DNA of 64,000 bases from Desmodus rotundus (taxonomy: Eukaryota > Chordata > Mammalia > Chiroptera > Phyllostomidae), in the NCBI RefSeq assembly GCF_022682495.2, contig NC_071398.1, positions 28,895,426-28,959,425 on the forward strand, written 5' to 3'. Numbering within the stretch: position 1 is the stretch's first letter; every line of letters begins with the position of its first letter. Shown here one piece after another: positions 20,601 to 29,559 of this stretch. The translations under genes were made by a program, and so were the position numbers. The notes beneath the pieces are model-generated. The model had not been told where the DNA came from. It worked only from the letters and a program-made list of their open reading frames with translations, and searched no databases.

Positions 20601-23133
20601 ACAAGTTCACAGTTCCCTGGAAGCTCTCTGGATTTCAAATTAGGAATCTATTTTCTAATGTGTGTAAAAATTACGACTCTGTTATATATTTAGTACACCA
20701 TTGCATAACAGCGTTATAGCAGTGCCTGTGAGGCGGGGCCAGGCTCCTAAGAAATCCCGTCGTCAAAGCCTCCTTGCTCTCAGGGTGCCCTGTGCACTGA
20801 CAGCTTTCAGCCCTTCCCAGAAGTGCAGAGAGTGCTGTGGTAGTTTTTGTATTTGGAATCATTGGTTTCCTTAGTAATTCTGTGTATTTACTCATGCTTA
20901 CAAAATCATTATTTCTAAAAGGGGTGCACGAACTTCCCAGAACACCAAAACAGCCCTAGACACACAAAAAGTTAAGCCCCCAGTTTGAGAGAAAGAAAGG
21001 CTCTGGGCATTCGCACAGGAAGGACCAGGGAGCCCCCTTTCCCTTGGTGCCTGATCTGTCCCCCTCCTTGCTACAGCCTTCTCCCAGATGGTCATCAGCT
21101 TCTACTACGGGGGCAAGCTGGTAGGCCAGACCACCACCACCTGCCCTGAGGGCTGCCGCCTGTCTCTGAGCCAGCCAGGACTGCCCAACGCCAAGATGTA
21201 TGGGCCTGAGGGCTTGGAGCTGGTGCGCTTCCCGCCCGCAGACACCATCCCCAGTGAGCGACAGAGGCAGGTGACGCGCAAGCTGTTCGGGCACCTGGAG
21301 CGAGGGGTGCTACTGCACAGTAGCCGGCAGGGTGTGCTGGTCAAGCGGCTGTGCCAGGGCCGGGTGTTCTACAGTGGCAACGCCGTGCTGTGCAAGGACC
21401 GGCCCAACAAGCTGGAGCGTGACGAGGTGGTCAAGGTCTTCGACACCAGTCAGTTCTTCCGAGGTCAGTACCGTGTCTGTCACCTTGCTGCTGGAATCTT
21501 AAAGACTGTACCTCCTTCCCAGGATCTTTGGCCACCCGCAGTCCCTGTGGGAACCTGTGGGGACCTGTGGGGCCAGTGGCACAGCTGCGGCATGGGATTC
21601 CCCTGCATTTGAGTTCTGCTCTGCACTTTTGTACTGAGGGATCCTGGGGGAGCCCTGAGGGATCCTGCAGATAGACTGGGAGGTGCAGTACAGTACAGGG
21701 CAGTACCAACCGTATGGCTGTTGGGAGAATTAAGGAACTTAGCACCTTGCGGCTCTGCTATGGACCACTGCTCTAGCCCGGGAGCTGATTAGAATGCATT
21801 TCTTTCCATTGTGCCCCGGGGTCAGAATTTGCATCCTGGCCAGGCCCCGGGGGTTTGGTGTGTGCTGCCCTGGTAAACACTGAGCCCTCGGGACAACCCC
21901 GCACACAGCAGGGCTGCACATCAGCTCTCCTTACTCGGGAGGCATGTAGTTCAGACCCCGCTGTGTGTGTGTCCCTTCTGGAAGGCCAGGGTGTCTGAGA
22001 TCAGGTGGGCTGCCTGCAGGACTGCATGGGAACCCTCCTCTGTGCTCCCGAAGCTCTCTGCTTCTCTCCCCGCCACAGCCAGGAGCTAGTGTCACATCTC
22101 TCCCGCCACCGGGCCTGAGAGGTCCAGGAGGCTTTGGGGAGAAGGGGCACTGGGAAGGTGGGCGAGGTGGCATGTGTGAGCTCAGGTGTGAAAGCAAACC
22201 CTGCCCCTTCCCCTCGTGTCTTCCCAGAGCTGCAGCACTTCTATAGCAACCAGAGCCGGCTCCCCGACAGCAGGGTGGTGCTGTGCTTTGGAGAAGAGTT
22301 TCCGGATATGACTCCCTTGCGCTCCAAACTCATTCTTGTGCAGGTAAGAACAGGAAGCTTTGGGGCTTGTGGCCAGATCTCCTGGCCTGAACGTCAGGAC
22401 CCAGTTTGTCCTCGGGCTGTGGAACAGAGAGCAAGGAATGGGGTACTCTGCTTGTGTGCAGAAGCAGACCTGAGTGAGACCTTCAAGGGTCAGAAGTGGA
22501 CTCTTGCCACCTCTGAACTATCTTCTCATGTTCTGGGGCTCTCATGGTCTGTGTGTCCCCCTGACCTCCATCACCCTTTTTTGGTTTGGTTTGTTTTTCA
22601 AAACCAAAACCTCCTTTCCAGAAAGATTCCATCTTGCCTTAAGGTCTAAGTGGCAGATTAGAGTTTTGCAAGCCCTTATGTAACTCTAGCTAAAGGAATG
22701 AAGCTCTAACAGTGGAATTCTGGACACTGGCTAGTCAGGTTGGGACCATATTGAGAAAGCACATATAAGAGTCTTTGTAGGAATACTGCTTGTCCTTTCT
22801 GTGCATCTTCCTAGTCTGGGTTCATTCATTTGGGACTCACGAGGAGGTTCTAAATGCTAGCTTTGGACTAGGGTCATCGAACAATCTGGCTAGGGTCAAA
22901 CAAAGCCCCACCTCACTTCCCGCCTCCATCTCTGACCTCGTGCGCCACCCTTCCAGGTTGAGCAACTCTACGTGCGGCAGCTGGTGGAAGAAGCCGGGAA
23001 GAGCTGTGGCGCGGGGTCCATGATGCAGTCTCCCGAGGAGCCCCAGCCGGACCAGGTCTTCCGGATGTTTCCAGACATTTGTGCCTCCCACCAGAGACCC
23101 TTTTTCAGAGAAAACCAACAGATCACAGTTTAA
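5507..23133 (+). CDS. IRF8: IRF8 (interferon regulatory factor 8 / ICSBP), whole spliced CDS in 8 coding exons
   Basis: IRF8 is a nuclear transcription factor of myeloid and B cells. It binds ISRE sites and, with PU.1/SpiB or BATF, composite sites that drive dendritic-cell and monocyte fate and interferon responses. The joined exons give 1281 nt, 426 aa, the family's usual length, with no stop or frameshift and GT-AG at every intron. Residues 1-114 are the IRF DNA-binding domain with five tryptophans (W13, W28, W40, W60, W78). T80 and K108, mutated in human dendritic-cell immunodeficiency, are intact. Residues 120-200 are a Pro/Ser-rich linker with the SPSPPEA motif. Residues 202-377 are the IRF-association domain used to pair with PU.1, IRFs and BATF. 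The tail ends in FFRENQQITV. The ATG at 5507 is the family start and lies one base after the splice acceptor. Compared with human from memory, changes are few and conservative. Confidence 0.97.
5775..5915 (-). repeat. MIR SINE relic
   Basis: Pattern 'ttaactgagtgcagaatgtg...attctaggtgattttacatctattatatcatttaatcac' is the 3' half of MIR read in reverse. Confidence 0.5.
6190..6335 (-). repeat. MIR SINE relic
   Basis: Contains 'cacagctcttggaggacagagccagggtttgaacctaggcagcc', the reverse complement of the MIR core. Confidence 0.7.
6395..6433. repeat. 39-nt near-perfect palindrome
   Basis: Arms 6395-6413 (CTCTGCTGACCCGCTGGGC) and 6415-6433 pair at 18 of 19 positions around the single base A6414. 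The same short peptide is readable on both strands. It lies in IRF8 intron 2. Confidence 0.95.
7272..7465 (-). mobile_element. MER5A (hAT-Charlie MITE)
   Basis: Reverse MER5A: 'cctcagcacggttgacatct', 'gcactgtaggatattcagcagcatccctg', 'ctagatgccagcagcacc' and 'gacattgccagatgccttcc' occur in the expected order. Confidence 0.85.
9050..9256 (+). mobile_element. MER5A (hAT-Charlie MITE) with TG expansion
   Basis: Forward MER5A: 'ctggggacacttggcaatgtctggagacatttttt', 'catctagtgggcagaggccagggacactgctagacatcc', then 'ccaaatgtcaataatgctgggg'. The 5' end is replaced or expanded by a TG microsatellite. Confidence 0.9.
9062..9081. repeat. (TG)10 microsatellite
   Basis: Ten uninterrupted TG units near the 5' end of the MER5A copy. 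Confidence 0.95.
9650..9785. mobile_element. MER20-like hAT MITE fragment
   Basis: 'cagaatcactgggatgctgggtaaagatgcaggttc' and 'ttcacgagctcccagggga' resemble the two arms of MER20-type elements. It is diverged. Confidence 0.5.
9800..9900 (+). repeat. MIR SINE fragment
   Basis: 'ggttggaagtcaggacggctggggttcaatccaagacag...caccttgggaaag' follows the MIR core in forward orientation. Confidence 0.5.
10778..10961 (+). CDS. IRF8: IRF8 coding exon 3 (residues 59-119 and first base of codon 120)
   Basis: Begins AWAVFKGKF after the acceptor CTTCAG and ends ...EEEQK plus T, with donor GTAACT. It encodes the second half of the DNA-binding domain with W60 and W78. T80 and K108 are present. Exit phase is 1. 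The donor has a weak +4 to +6 match. Confidence 0.96.
11989..12013 (+). promoter_or_regulatory. pair of AP-1 consensus sites in intron 3
   Basis: Two TGAGTCA heptamers lie within 25 bases. Motif match only; AP-1/BATF binding is not shown. Confidence 0.3.
13175..13378 (-). mobile_element. Ves SINE (bat tRNA-derived)
   Basis: Read on the - strand it starts 'ctgaccggtgctgctcagttg' (A box), has a B-box-like 'ggttcaatccccagt', a 'gaggcaaccgattaatgtttct' middle and a pyrimidine tract, and ends in AAATAAATAAAATC. Short flanking direct repeats AGGATAC/AGGATGC are visible at 13168 and 13375. Confidence 0.88.
13697..13785 (+). CDS. IRF8: IRF8 coding exon 4 (codon 120 to residue 149)
   Basis: Acceptor CCATAG, then GC completing Cys120, then KLGVAAPGCVNEVTEMECG and ending ELIKE. 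Donor is GTGAGT. This is the linker after the DNA-binding domain. Confidence 0.95.
13786..15121 (+). other. IRF8: IRF8 intron 4
   Basis: Donor GTGAGT, acceptor CCCGTCCCGCAG. No repeat is confidently recognised. An AP-1 consensus TGAGTCA lies at 14013-14019. Confidence 0.9.
15122..15227 (+). CDS. IRF8: IRF8 coding exon 5 (residues 150-184 and first base of codon 185)
   Basis: Begins PSVDEYMGMVKRSPSPPEAC and ends WWMQQPSA plus G, with donor GTGAGG. It carries the Ser/Pro-rich linker segment. Exit phase is 1. Confidence 0.95.
15228..16427 (+). other. IRF8: IRF8 intron 5
   Basis: Donor GTGAGG, acceptor CCCTCCAACAG. It is G+C-rich and has no repeat that I can name. Confidence 0.9.
16428..16475 (+). 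CDS. IRF8: IRF8 coding exon 6 (residues 185-200 and first base of codon 201)
   Basis: A 48-nt micro-exon encoding GLPLVTGYAAYDAHHA. Acceptor CCAACAG, donor GTACGA. It is phase 1 on both sides, so skipping it would keep the frame. Confidence 0.95.
16730..16880 (+). repeat. MIR SINE relic
   Basis: 'cagctctgcccctctcctgttacccc...cggaacctcgggcttctcgtctgtgaagtagg...gttgtgagggttacgcatcc' follows the MIR order in forward orientation. Confidence 0.7.
16975..17125. repeat. GGTGAGGAT minisatellite
   Basis: Nine-base unit GGTGAGGAT occurs eight times exactly (from 17022, 17031, 17040, 17052, 17061, 17070, 17091 and 17100), with variants such as GGTGGGGAT and TGTTGAGGAT. Diverged GGTGAT units precede it. 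Because the unit is a multiple of three, long frames are open on both strands, but they are low complexity and not genes. Confidence 0.95.
17680..17800 (-). repeat. MIR SINE relic
   Basis: 'cagatcagtaagctgaggctcatccaggaccacacagcaggtagg' is the reversed MIR core. Confidence 0.6.
18520..18755 (+). repeat. MIR SINE, nearly full length
   Basis: 'ttaagaacacagatgtgg', 'gactcagttttctcacctggaaagtgg', 'gggttgttgtgaggatgaaatg' and 'agcacctggaacagcacttgg' appear in MIR order. Confidence 0.8.
18790..19020 (-). repeat. MIR SINE relic
   Basis: 'acattatctcaacttatttag', 'cccactgtgttaacaaggaaactggggcacaggg' and 'gctgccccaggtcacacggctggg' match reversed MIR. Confidence 0.7.
19540..19650 (+). repeat. MIR SINE fragment
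   Basis: 'tgctgctacttacctgctgggtgaccccacctgggccttaatttcctc' matches the MIR core. Confidence 0.6.
21077..21463 (+). CDS. IRF8: IRF8 coding exon 7 (codon 201 to residue 329, first base of codon 330)
   Basis: The largest coding exon, 387 nt. It begins AFSQMVISFYYGGKLVGQ and ends VFDTSQFFR plus G, with donor GTCAGT. It encodes most of the IRF-association domain, which mediates pairing with PU.1, other IRFs and BATF factors. The basic VKRLCQGR stretch (residues 288-296) lies in the region hit by the mouse BXH2 Irf8 mutation. Here it is intact. Confidence 0.97.
21464..22227 (+). other. IRF8: IRF8 intron 7
   Basis: Donor GTCAGT, acceptor GTCTTCCCAG. A possible MER20-like fragment lies near 21785-21885. 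Nothing else is recognised. Confidence 0.9.
22228..22343 (+). CDS. IRF8: IRF8 coding exon 8 (codon 330 to residue 368)
   Basis: AG completes Glu330, then LQHFYSNQSRLPDSR, the conserved VLCFGEEFPDM, ending LILVQ. Donor is GTAAGA. This is the C-terminal part of the IRF-association domain. Confidence 0.96.
22344..22956 (+). other. IRF8: IRF8 intron 8
   Basis: Donor GTAAGA, acceptor CACCCTTCCAG. No repeat is confidently recognised. Confidence 0.9.
22957..23133 (+). CDS. IRF8: IRF8 coding exon 9 (residues 369-426 and stop)
   Basis: Begins VEQLYVRQLVEEAGKSCG and ends SFFRENQQITV-like (here RPFFRENQQITV), with stop TAA at 23131-23133. It encodes the end of the IRF-association domain and the C-terminal tail. 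Confidence 0.97.
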   Translation, partial: VEQLYVRQLVEEAGKSCGAGSMMQSPEEPQPDQVFRMFPDICASHQRPFFRENQQITV

Positions 23134-23343
23134 GTCTCTCTCTGGGGCACCCCATCCTGCACACATCTCACATTTCTTTATTACAATTACTGTTGTAATT
23201 ATTTAAGGATGTAGATCCCTCTGACCTGGGGTGGGACTCCTACCTCTGCTCTTAATTTAGTAAGGGCATCCTCGGGGAGCCTGCTCTGATGTGAACAGGG
23301 AGACTCGCCCCAACTGGTCTGGAGGCTGTAGCTACAACCTCCA

Positions 23344-23349
23344 ATTAAA
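23344..23349 (+). terminator. IRF8: possible proximal poly(A) signal ATTAAA
   Basis: ATTAAA lies 211 bases after the stop codon. Use would give a very short 3' UTR. Motif only. Confidence 0.3.
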
Positions 23350-23881
23350 ACATTTATTTCCTAATTATCATTACTTTCTATGATCTTTTCAGCATTTTTG
23401 GATAATTGAAATTTCTGAAGAATTTTGGACATCAAAGCTGCTTTTCTTTTCGTCTTTATCTTTTGTTAGAGCTATATAAACTTATGATTTCAAGGGGCTG
23501 ATTCAATGGGAAGTGTCTTTTTGCTGTTAAGCATGTTAACAAGATTTAAAAATACTTAGATACCAGCCTCCCTTCAATAAGGGAGAGCACAACTCTTGGC
23601 TTGTTTGGAGGACGCCTCTCCAACGCCAAGTGTTCGGATGTGTTTTTATCTGCAGACAATGAAAACTCTCCCTTTGGCGCTTTGTTGCCAGCGAGCTTAG
23701 GCAAACTTATTTTTCATTTTTGCAATTGTCAGCCCCGATACCTCTCTGTTTTCTTCTTTCTAAATGCTTTTGCCATGTTTAAAAAATATTTGTAATTTTA
23801 ATTGTCCTATTGTAAACTACTCTGAAGCTTTTTTCTTCTTTTTATAAAGCGGGTAAGCTATAAACCACAAGTTCAAAAAAT

Positions 23882-23905
23882 AATCGCTTTCTGAGTTCCA
23901 CTTAG
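23882..23905 (+). repeat. 24-nt exact repeat, copy A (in 3' UTR)
   Basis: Identical to 26392-26415 and in the same orientation; core CGCTTTCTGAGTTCCACTTA. The flanks differ, so this is not an obvious large duplication. Confidence 0.9.
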
Positions 23906-25166
23906 CGCCATTCTGTTATCTCCATTCTGTTAATAATTGTGGATTGTACCAGCCTTTTGACTGTGCCTCGGATTCAGTTATTCCACTCACCAGCCCATGG
24001 CACTGAGTGTGTAGGCGGGCTTGTGGGTCCTTGGGGCTGTGGATGGCGTGTCGGCCTGTCAGTCACCATTACGTGGGTCATGGGGCGGGCTGTGGCCGGG
24101 AGTGTGCCTTCCCCCATCCCTGCTTCGCCCTGAGGTTCGAGATGGCCCCACTGCACGCTGAATTCTTCAACAGAGTCCTGTAGCAGGATTTCAATGGGGA
24201 AGTTCCAGTTTTAGTTGTGGAAGAACTTACCCTGTTTACTAGCAAATAAGATGCATTTGCTACCCAAAATGTGTCAAAATGTTTATCCTAAATCATGATA
24301 CTAATCGAGAGCCGGGGGCAGAACACTGAAAACGATGGCTTGGCTTAAGGGTGAGGGCAGTTCATGCCACCTCACTGCCACCTCACTGACCCTCCGGTGT
24401 GCAGGGGACAGCATCTCCACAACCACTTTCAGGATTAAAAAGCACACGGGCATTTTTCCTCCTAAGTAGATGTATTTTGCTAGATTGGGGTGCCTCTTAT
24501 TTGTCTGTGTTGTCCTGTGCGGTGCACCAGGACTGGCCGAGTCGGTCCCACCATGGGTGTAGACACCAGGCAGGTTTGGGGGTTGGGAGGGTGCTTTGAC
24601 TTTGCTTCACTCTCTTGGGGGTGGGGAGAAGCAGCTGTTTCGTATTCTTTTCCCTTTACCACACAGCCTGGGTCCCTCCCACCCCAGACTCAGAATCTCA
24701 CAATGAAAGAGCAAGAAGGGGGCTCAGTTGCCAGCCCTCATTTTAAGACATGGGAGAAGGAGTTGGGATTTGGGGGACAAACTGCCCCGGCTCAACCAGG
24801 CTAGTGGCCTCATAACCACCGAAGTCTCTGACCAGATCTGAGAGGCCCAAGAATGCCCCTTTGCTTTTCCCTCGTGCCTGCCGTGGGGCGGTGCAGGCGC
24901 AGCCAGACGTGGTGATGACCTGCGGATGTGCCTGAGGTCGCGCGCGGATATGGGAGAGCTCCAGTCGGGCAGCTTTTCTCCTTTGGCTACAAAGCGAGCA
25001 TTACATTTTCGGGGATAACAGAATGGCTTTCTGAAATTTTGTAAGACAGCCTATTTGCTTTAGTCTGTAGCTCAAATGAATGTGAAAGCACACATCTTTA
25101 ATGTGCTAAATGAATATTTATTTTTGTATGCATTTAAAAATATTGATCTTCTTTATTCATTATTGA

Positions 25167-25172
25167 AATAAA
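25167..25172 (+). terminator. IRF8: IRF8 poly(A) signal AATAAA
   Basis: Canonical hexamer with a downstream U/GU-rich element, and a gene span of about 23.4 kb from the promoter that fits IRF8. Confidence 0.8.
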
Positions 25173-25741
25173 GTGCTCTTTTTTTAAAGCTCATGTGTGC
25201 TTTGTCTTTTCTTTAAGTCACTGTTAAATATTTTATCATTTTCACCAGATTCTGGGTACTTTAAAGGGGGGAGGAAACAATAGTACTACACTGTGACTTT
25301 AAGAATTTTCTGCTTGTTGTTTTTTACTCATCCCGGGACCCTAGGTACGGGACTTGCAGATCATACAGAATTTCCTGGAGAAGATGTGGGCACAGCATGT
25401 TTTTACTAGAACCCGAGGGCCTGTTGGGGTTTCTGTACAGCAGTTTGGCGTTGATGGCACTATCCTGGAAGCTGCTGGAAACGATTCATAGGAGGGCCGC
25501 TGGAGTTGGGTCACCCACATGAGACCGGGCTGTGTGTCCTCCCATTCACACGCAGGCGAGGTCCTCACAGCAGAGCGGGGACACAAGGAGCCCAGTCTGG
25601 CAAACAGGGAGAGTGGTCCCAGGTTAATGGGACACGCCTGTTGAACAACCCAGTACAAATGATTAATTTCAGGGAGGCATAGGCTTCGCCCAGCCCAGGT
25701 GGAGAGGTGTTACCTAGCTCACTCATCTCCATGGCAACAGG

Positions 25742-25743
<2 letters not shown>

Positions 25744-25776
<33 letters not shown>

Positions 25777-25787
25777 TCTCTCTCTAG
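25744..25787. repeat. (CT)n microsatellite
   Basis: About 44 bases of CT dinucleotides with one CCC interruption. Confidence 0.95.
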
Positions 25788-26391
25788 CCTCAGATGAGCC
25801 CAGTGGAGTGGGGCTGTTCTTATTCCCCACTTGTAGATGAGGAAATGGAGGCATGGGGCCATGCGTGACTGACTGGGGGCCATTTGTGCCTGGGGCAGGC
25901 AGGTCAGTCTGAGAGGCTTTCTGACAACATCTCGCAGCTGTGCTGAAGCCTGCCGGCATGTGGGGAACGTGGCAGCTGGGCAAATCACTGGCTTTCTCAG
26001 AAATCTTTGCAGGGAGTCACATTCATTCCCATAGGCTGCAAGTAGGAATTTTGTTTATAAGCAAGCCTGTGGATTCAGGGCCAACTTGATAAAGTCTGCC
26101 TCTCCCCAGAGTTCAACACCCTCGTGCAGACACCTGACAAATTCTTCCTGCTCAGCTTCTTAGAGCAACCTTGGAGGCCAAGGAGGGAATTCAGAGACAA
26201 GATGCTTCAGGGATAACTAGAAGTTCTTGAAAATGCGGCTAGGACCATAGATGTAAACTAGCTTTTGAGATGTTGACTCTTCTCTGGGACCCAAGGGGAA
26301 GCTAGTGGGAATGGGCTGGTGAGACATCCTGGAAAACAAACTGCCTTCACTCTGTAATTTAAAACATTTTAAGAAGTTAAGATATTTCAGC

Positions 26392-26415
26392 AATCGCTTT
26401 CTGAGTTCCACTTAG
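26392..26415 (+). repeat. 24-nt exact repeat, copy B
   Basis: Identical to 23882-23905, 2.5 kb further on. I cannot assign it to a repeat family. Confidence 0.9.
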
Positions 26416-27039
26416 TGCACTAACTTTGGCAAAATGCATCTAGAATGCAAAATTTTTGTTTTCCTCAGCAATGTCCAGATGGATTGAGATGATGACCCCA
26501 GGGGTAAGCATCCACAGGCTCTCCTGGGCCCTGGGAATCCTGGGAGAATCCTGATGAAGGGCAGGCATCATTGTGTGCAAGGGGGAAAATTCTCTCCACA
26601 AAGAGGCATTTGTGGGAACTTGTTTGTGTGAGTGATTCAGAATCTCCATAATAGAAAGTTTTGCAACTCGATTACTCAGAAATATTTAGAAATTCTTTCT
26701 AAAGAATGATCTATAATTAATGACTGCAATTGTGACAGCTTAGCGGGTGGAGAATGGGGGAGGGGTGTTTCTCAGTGGAAAGACTGGCTGCTTTTACTGA
26801 AAAGGAAGGAAGCAACAAACATCTTGACCCACTCATAACATACACCTCCATCTTGGACATGTGCACTGCACACTGGCATATTAAGATCTCTTGCTCGTGG
26901 TCAGGAACTCATTTAATCCATTGTTTCCCAAGTTTATTTGTTCCGAAGTTGTGCCTTACAATGTGTGGATGGGTGAGAGGCACCTAAGTGAGCATATTTC
27001 TTTCCTGCTCTCATTGACCTGTGTCTTTCAGTGTAGATG

Positions 27040-27445
27040 GAGTCTGCCAGGGTGGGGATAGCCTCACTCATTTCTTCTTGTGTACCAAACTACCCCCAAA
27101 CTTAGTGGCATAAAAGTGTTTTATTTTGCTCATGGATTTTGAGGGTCAGAATTTGGACAGGGTACCCTTGTGTTGGTTTTTCTCTGTTCCACAAGGTCTG
27201 CAGCCATCTCTGGGAAAATGTGAACAGCTGGGGGTGACTTTGGTGTCTGGGGGTGGGATCACCTGAAGGCCTTTTCATCCATAGGTCTGGTTCATGGGTC
27301 GGGGGGACTGGAAGGCCGGGCACAGCTGGAATGTTGACATGTGGTCTCTCCAAGCAGTTTGGGCTTCCTCACAATATGGCAACCTTGGGGAAGACCAATT
27401 GACAAAGGGGAAGCTGAAAGGCTATTTCTGACCCAGCCTCAAACT
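27040..27445 (-). repeat. old interspersed repeat, family not assigned
   Basis: 'ccaaacttagtggcataaaagtg', 'gctcatggattttgagggtcagaatttgg' and 'cctcacaatatggcaacc' resemble a common ancient mammalian repeat also seen at 41785-42290. Orientation and family are tentative. Confidence 0.4.
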
Positions 27446-27630
27446 CCATTTAGCATCACGTCTGCCACACTCTTTTGGTGGAAGCAGTCACAAGGCTGCC
27501 CAGATTTAGAACAGGCAGAAACCTCACCTTCTGATGATAGCAGTGTCTAGGAATTTGCAGTGTGTTTTAAAACTGCCTCGGGGGCCCAGAAGCATCTTTT
27601 TCCTTCGTGACTCATCCCACATACCTTTTA

Positions 27631-29559
27631 TTTATTTATTTAAAATATATTTTATTGATTATGCTATTACAGTTGTCCCATTTCCCACCCCCCTCACTCC
27701 ACTCCATCCTGACCACCCCCTCCCTCCCACATTCCCACCCTATAGTTCATGTCCATGGGTCATACATATAAGTTCTTTGGCTTCTACATTTCCTATACTA
27801 TTCTTACCCTCCCCCTGTCTATTTTCTACCTACCATTTAGGCTACTTATTCTCTGTACCTTTCCCCCCTCTCTCCCCCTCCCACTCCCCTGTTGATAACC
27901 CTCCCTGTGATCTCCATTTCTGTGGTTCTGTTCCTGTTCTAGTTGTTTGCTTAGTTTGCTTTTGTTTTTGTTTTAGGTGTGGTTGTTAATAACTGTGAGT
28001 TTGCTGTCATTTTTACTGTTCCTATTTTTTATCTTCTTTTTCTTAGATAAATCCCTTCAACATTTCATATAATAAGGGGTTGGTGATGATGAACTCCTTG
28101 AACTTGACCTTATCTGAGAAGCACATTATCTGCCCTTCCATTCTAAATGAAAACTTTGCTGGATACAGTAATCTTGGATGTAGGTCCTTGTCTTTCATGA
28201 CTTGGAATACTTCTTGCCAGCCCCTTCTTGCCTGTAAGGTCTCTTTGGAGAAATCAGCTGACAGGCTTATGGGAACTCCTTTGTAGGTAACTGTGTCCTT
28301 TTATCTTGCTGCTTCTAAGATTCTCTCCTTCTGTTTCATGTTGGGTAATGTAATTATGATGTGCCTTGGTGTGTTCCTCCTTGGGTACAGCTTCTTTGGG
28401 ACTCTCTGAGCTTCCTGGACTTCCTGGAAGTCTATTGCCTTTGCCAGATTAGGGAAGTTCTCCTTCATTATTTGTTCAAATAAGTTTTCAATATTTTGCT
28501 CCTCCTCTTCTCCTTCTGGTACCCCTATAATTCGGATATTGGAGTGTTTCAAGATGTCCTGGAGGTTCCTAAGCCTCTTCTCATTTTTTTGAATTCTTGT
28601 TGCTTCATTCTTTTCTGGTTGGATGTTTCTTTCTTCCTTGTGGTCCACACCATTGATTTGAGTCCCAGTTTCCTTCCCATCACTATTGGTTCCCTGTACA
28701 TTTTCCTTTGTTTCTCTTAACATAGCCTTCATTTTTTTCATCTAATTTGTGACCAAAATCAACCAGTTCTGTGAGCTTCCTGATTACCAGTGTTTTGAAC
28801 TGTGCATCTGATAGGTTGGCTATCTCTTTGTTGCTTAGTTGTATTTTTTCTGGAGCTTTGATCTGTTCTTTCATTTGGGCCATTGTTTTTGTCTTGGCAC
28901 TCCTGTTACACTCCTGTTACATAAGGGGCGGAGCCTTAGGTGTTCACGGGGGTGGGGTAATGCTGGTCACTGCACTGTGATGCTGTACGTGGGAGAGGGG
29001 CCAATAGGGAGCAATGGCGCTTGCTCCACTCTCTGCTGGTTTTCAGTCACTCCCTCTGCTACTCAGAATCAAATTGGGCCCTTTGGTGCTGATTCCCGAG
29101 TGGGTGGGTTTGTGCACGCCTTAGGCCCCTGTGGGTCTCTTCAACGAACTCTCCTGTGAGGCTAGGAGTTTCTCCCACTGCTGCCTCAGCCCCCACTGGT
29201 GTTTTCAATCAGAGGTTTGAGGCTTTATTTCCCCGCACTGGAGCCCTAGGTTGTGATGTCTGTCACCTGGTCCACCAGCTGCTGCCTTGCCTACCCCACT
29301 CCACAATCTGCCACCTCACTGGGTCTGCCAGCCACCGCCTTTCTGCGAGTCCCCTCCGCCCTGGCTGCCTGTCTCCGCCCCTCCTACCGGTCTGGATGAA
29401 TGTGTCTTCTTTATCTCCTTGGTTGTTGGACTTCCATACAGTTCTATTTTCTGTCAGGTCTGTTTGTTTTTTGTTCTTAAATTGTTTTTGTCCTTCTCTT
29501 GGTTGTGCGAGGAGGCATAGTGTGTTTACCTATGCCCCCATCTTGGCCGGAAGTCCCCG
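27631..29559 (-). mobile_element. HAL1-like half-L1 retrotransposon, copy 1 (degraded)
   Basis: On the - strand: an L1-type 5' end (GGCCAAGATGG, then cctcctcgcacaacc), a 5' region of about 0.65 kb, one ORF1, a G-rich 3' UTR and an A-rich tail, with no ORF2 between ORF1 and the tail. Flanking direct repeats CATACCTTTTA lie at 27620-27630 and 29560-29570. The same architecture recurs at 58642-60587, so the lack of ORF2 is a family trait, not a one-off deletion. HAL1 elements are known non-autonomous relatives of L1 in mammals. Confidence 0.88.
28043..28883 (-). pseudogene. broken HAL1 ORF1 (L1 ORF1p-like)
   Basis: Homologous throughout to the intact ORF1 at 59325-60155. Its ATG (MAQMKE...) is at 28883, slightly upstream of the other copy's. 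An extra A in the A-run after LDEK shifts the frame. A G-to-T change makes AGA-TAA in place of AGA-GAA after ILEAAR, about two thirds along. The span of 841 bases is not a multiple of three. It cannot encode a full protein. Confidence 0.9.

Larger units (their letters stand above)
16476..21076 (+). other. IRF8: IRF8 intron 6
   Basis: Donor GTACGA, acceptor CTTGCTACAG. It contains several MIR relics and a GGTGAGGAT minisatellite. From about 20,000 to 21,000 the intron is AT-richer and unassigned. Confidence 0.9.
23134..25190 (+). other. IRF8: IRF8 3' UTR
   Basis: Runs from the stop to a canonical AATAAA at 25167. T-rich and GT-rich sequence (tgtgtgctttgtcttttc) follows at 25194-25210. It is AT-rich with a few ATTTA motifs (near 23352 and 25118). 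A 24-nt segment at 23882-23905 recurs downstream at 26392. The 3' end is inferred from signals, not transcripts. Confidence 0.75.
25190..27619. other. 3' flank, no gene recognised
   Basis: Intergenic DNA after IRF8. It holds a CT microsatellite (25744-25787), a MIR-like patch near 25820-25880, the second copy of the 24-nt repeat (26392-26415) and an old interspersed repeat (27040-27440). No coding exon is apparent. Confidence 0.6.

Noticed and set aside
21105..21344. Antisense frame opposite IRF8 exon 7
   Set aside because: It is a shadow of the IRF8 coding frame, with no independent evidence.
25719..25988. Frames with RERERERE
   Set aside because: They are translated CT/GA microsatellite.
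27534..27989. 151-codon + strand frame beginning MIAVSRN
   Set aside because: It lies antisense to the 3' UTR of HAL1 copy 1 and has no protein resemblance.
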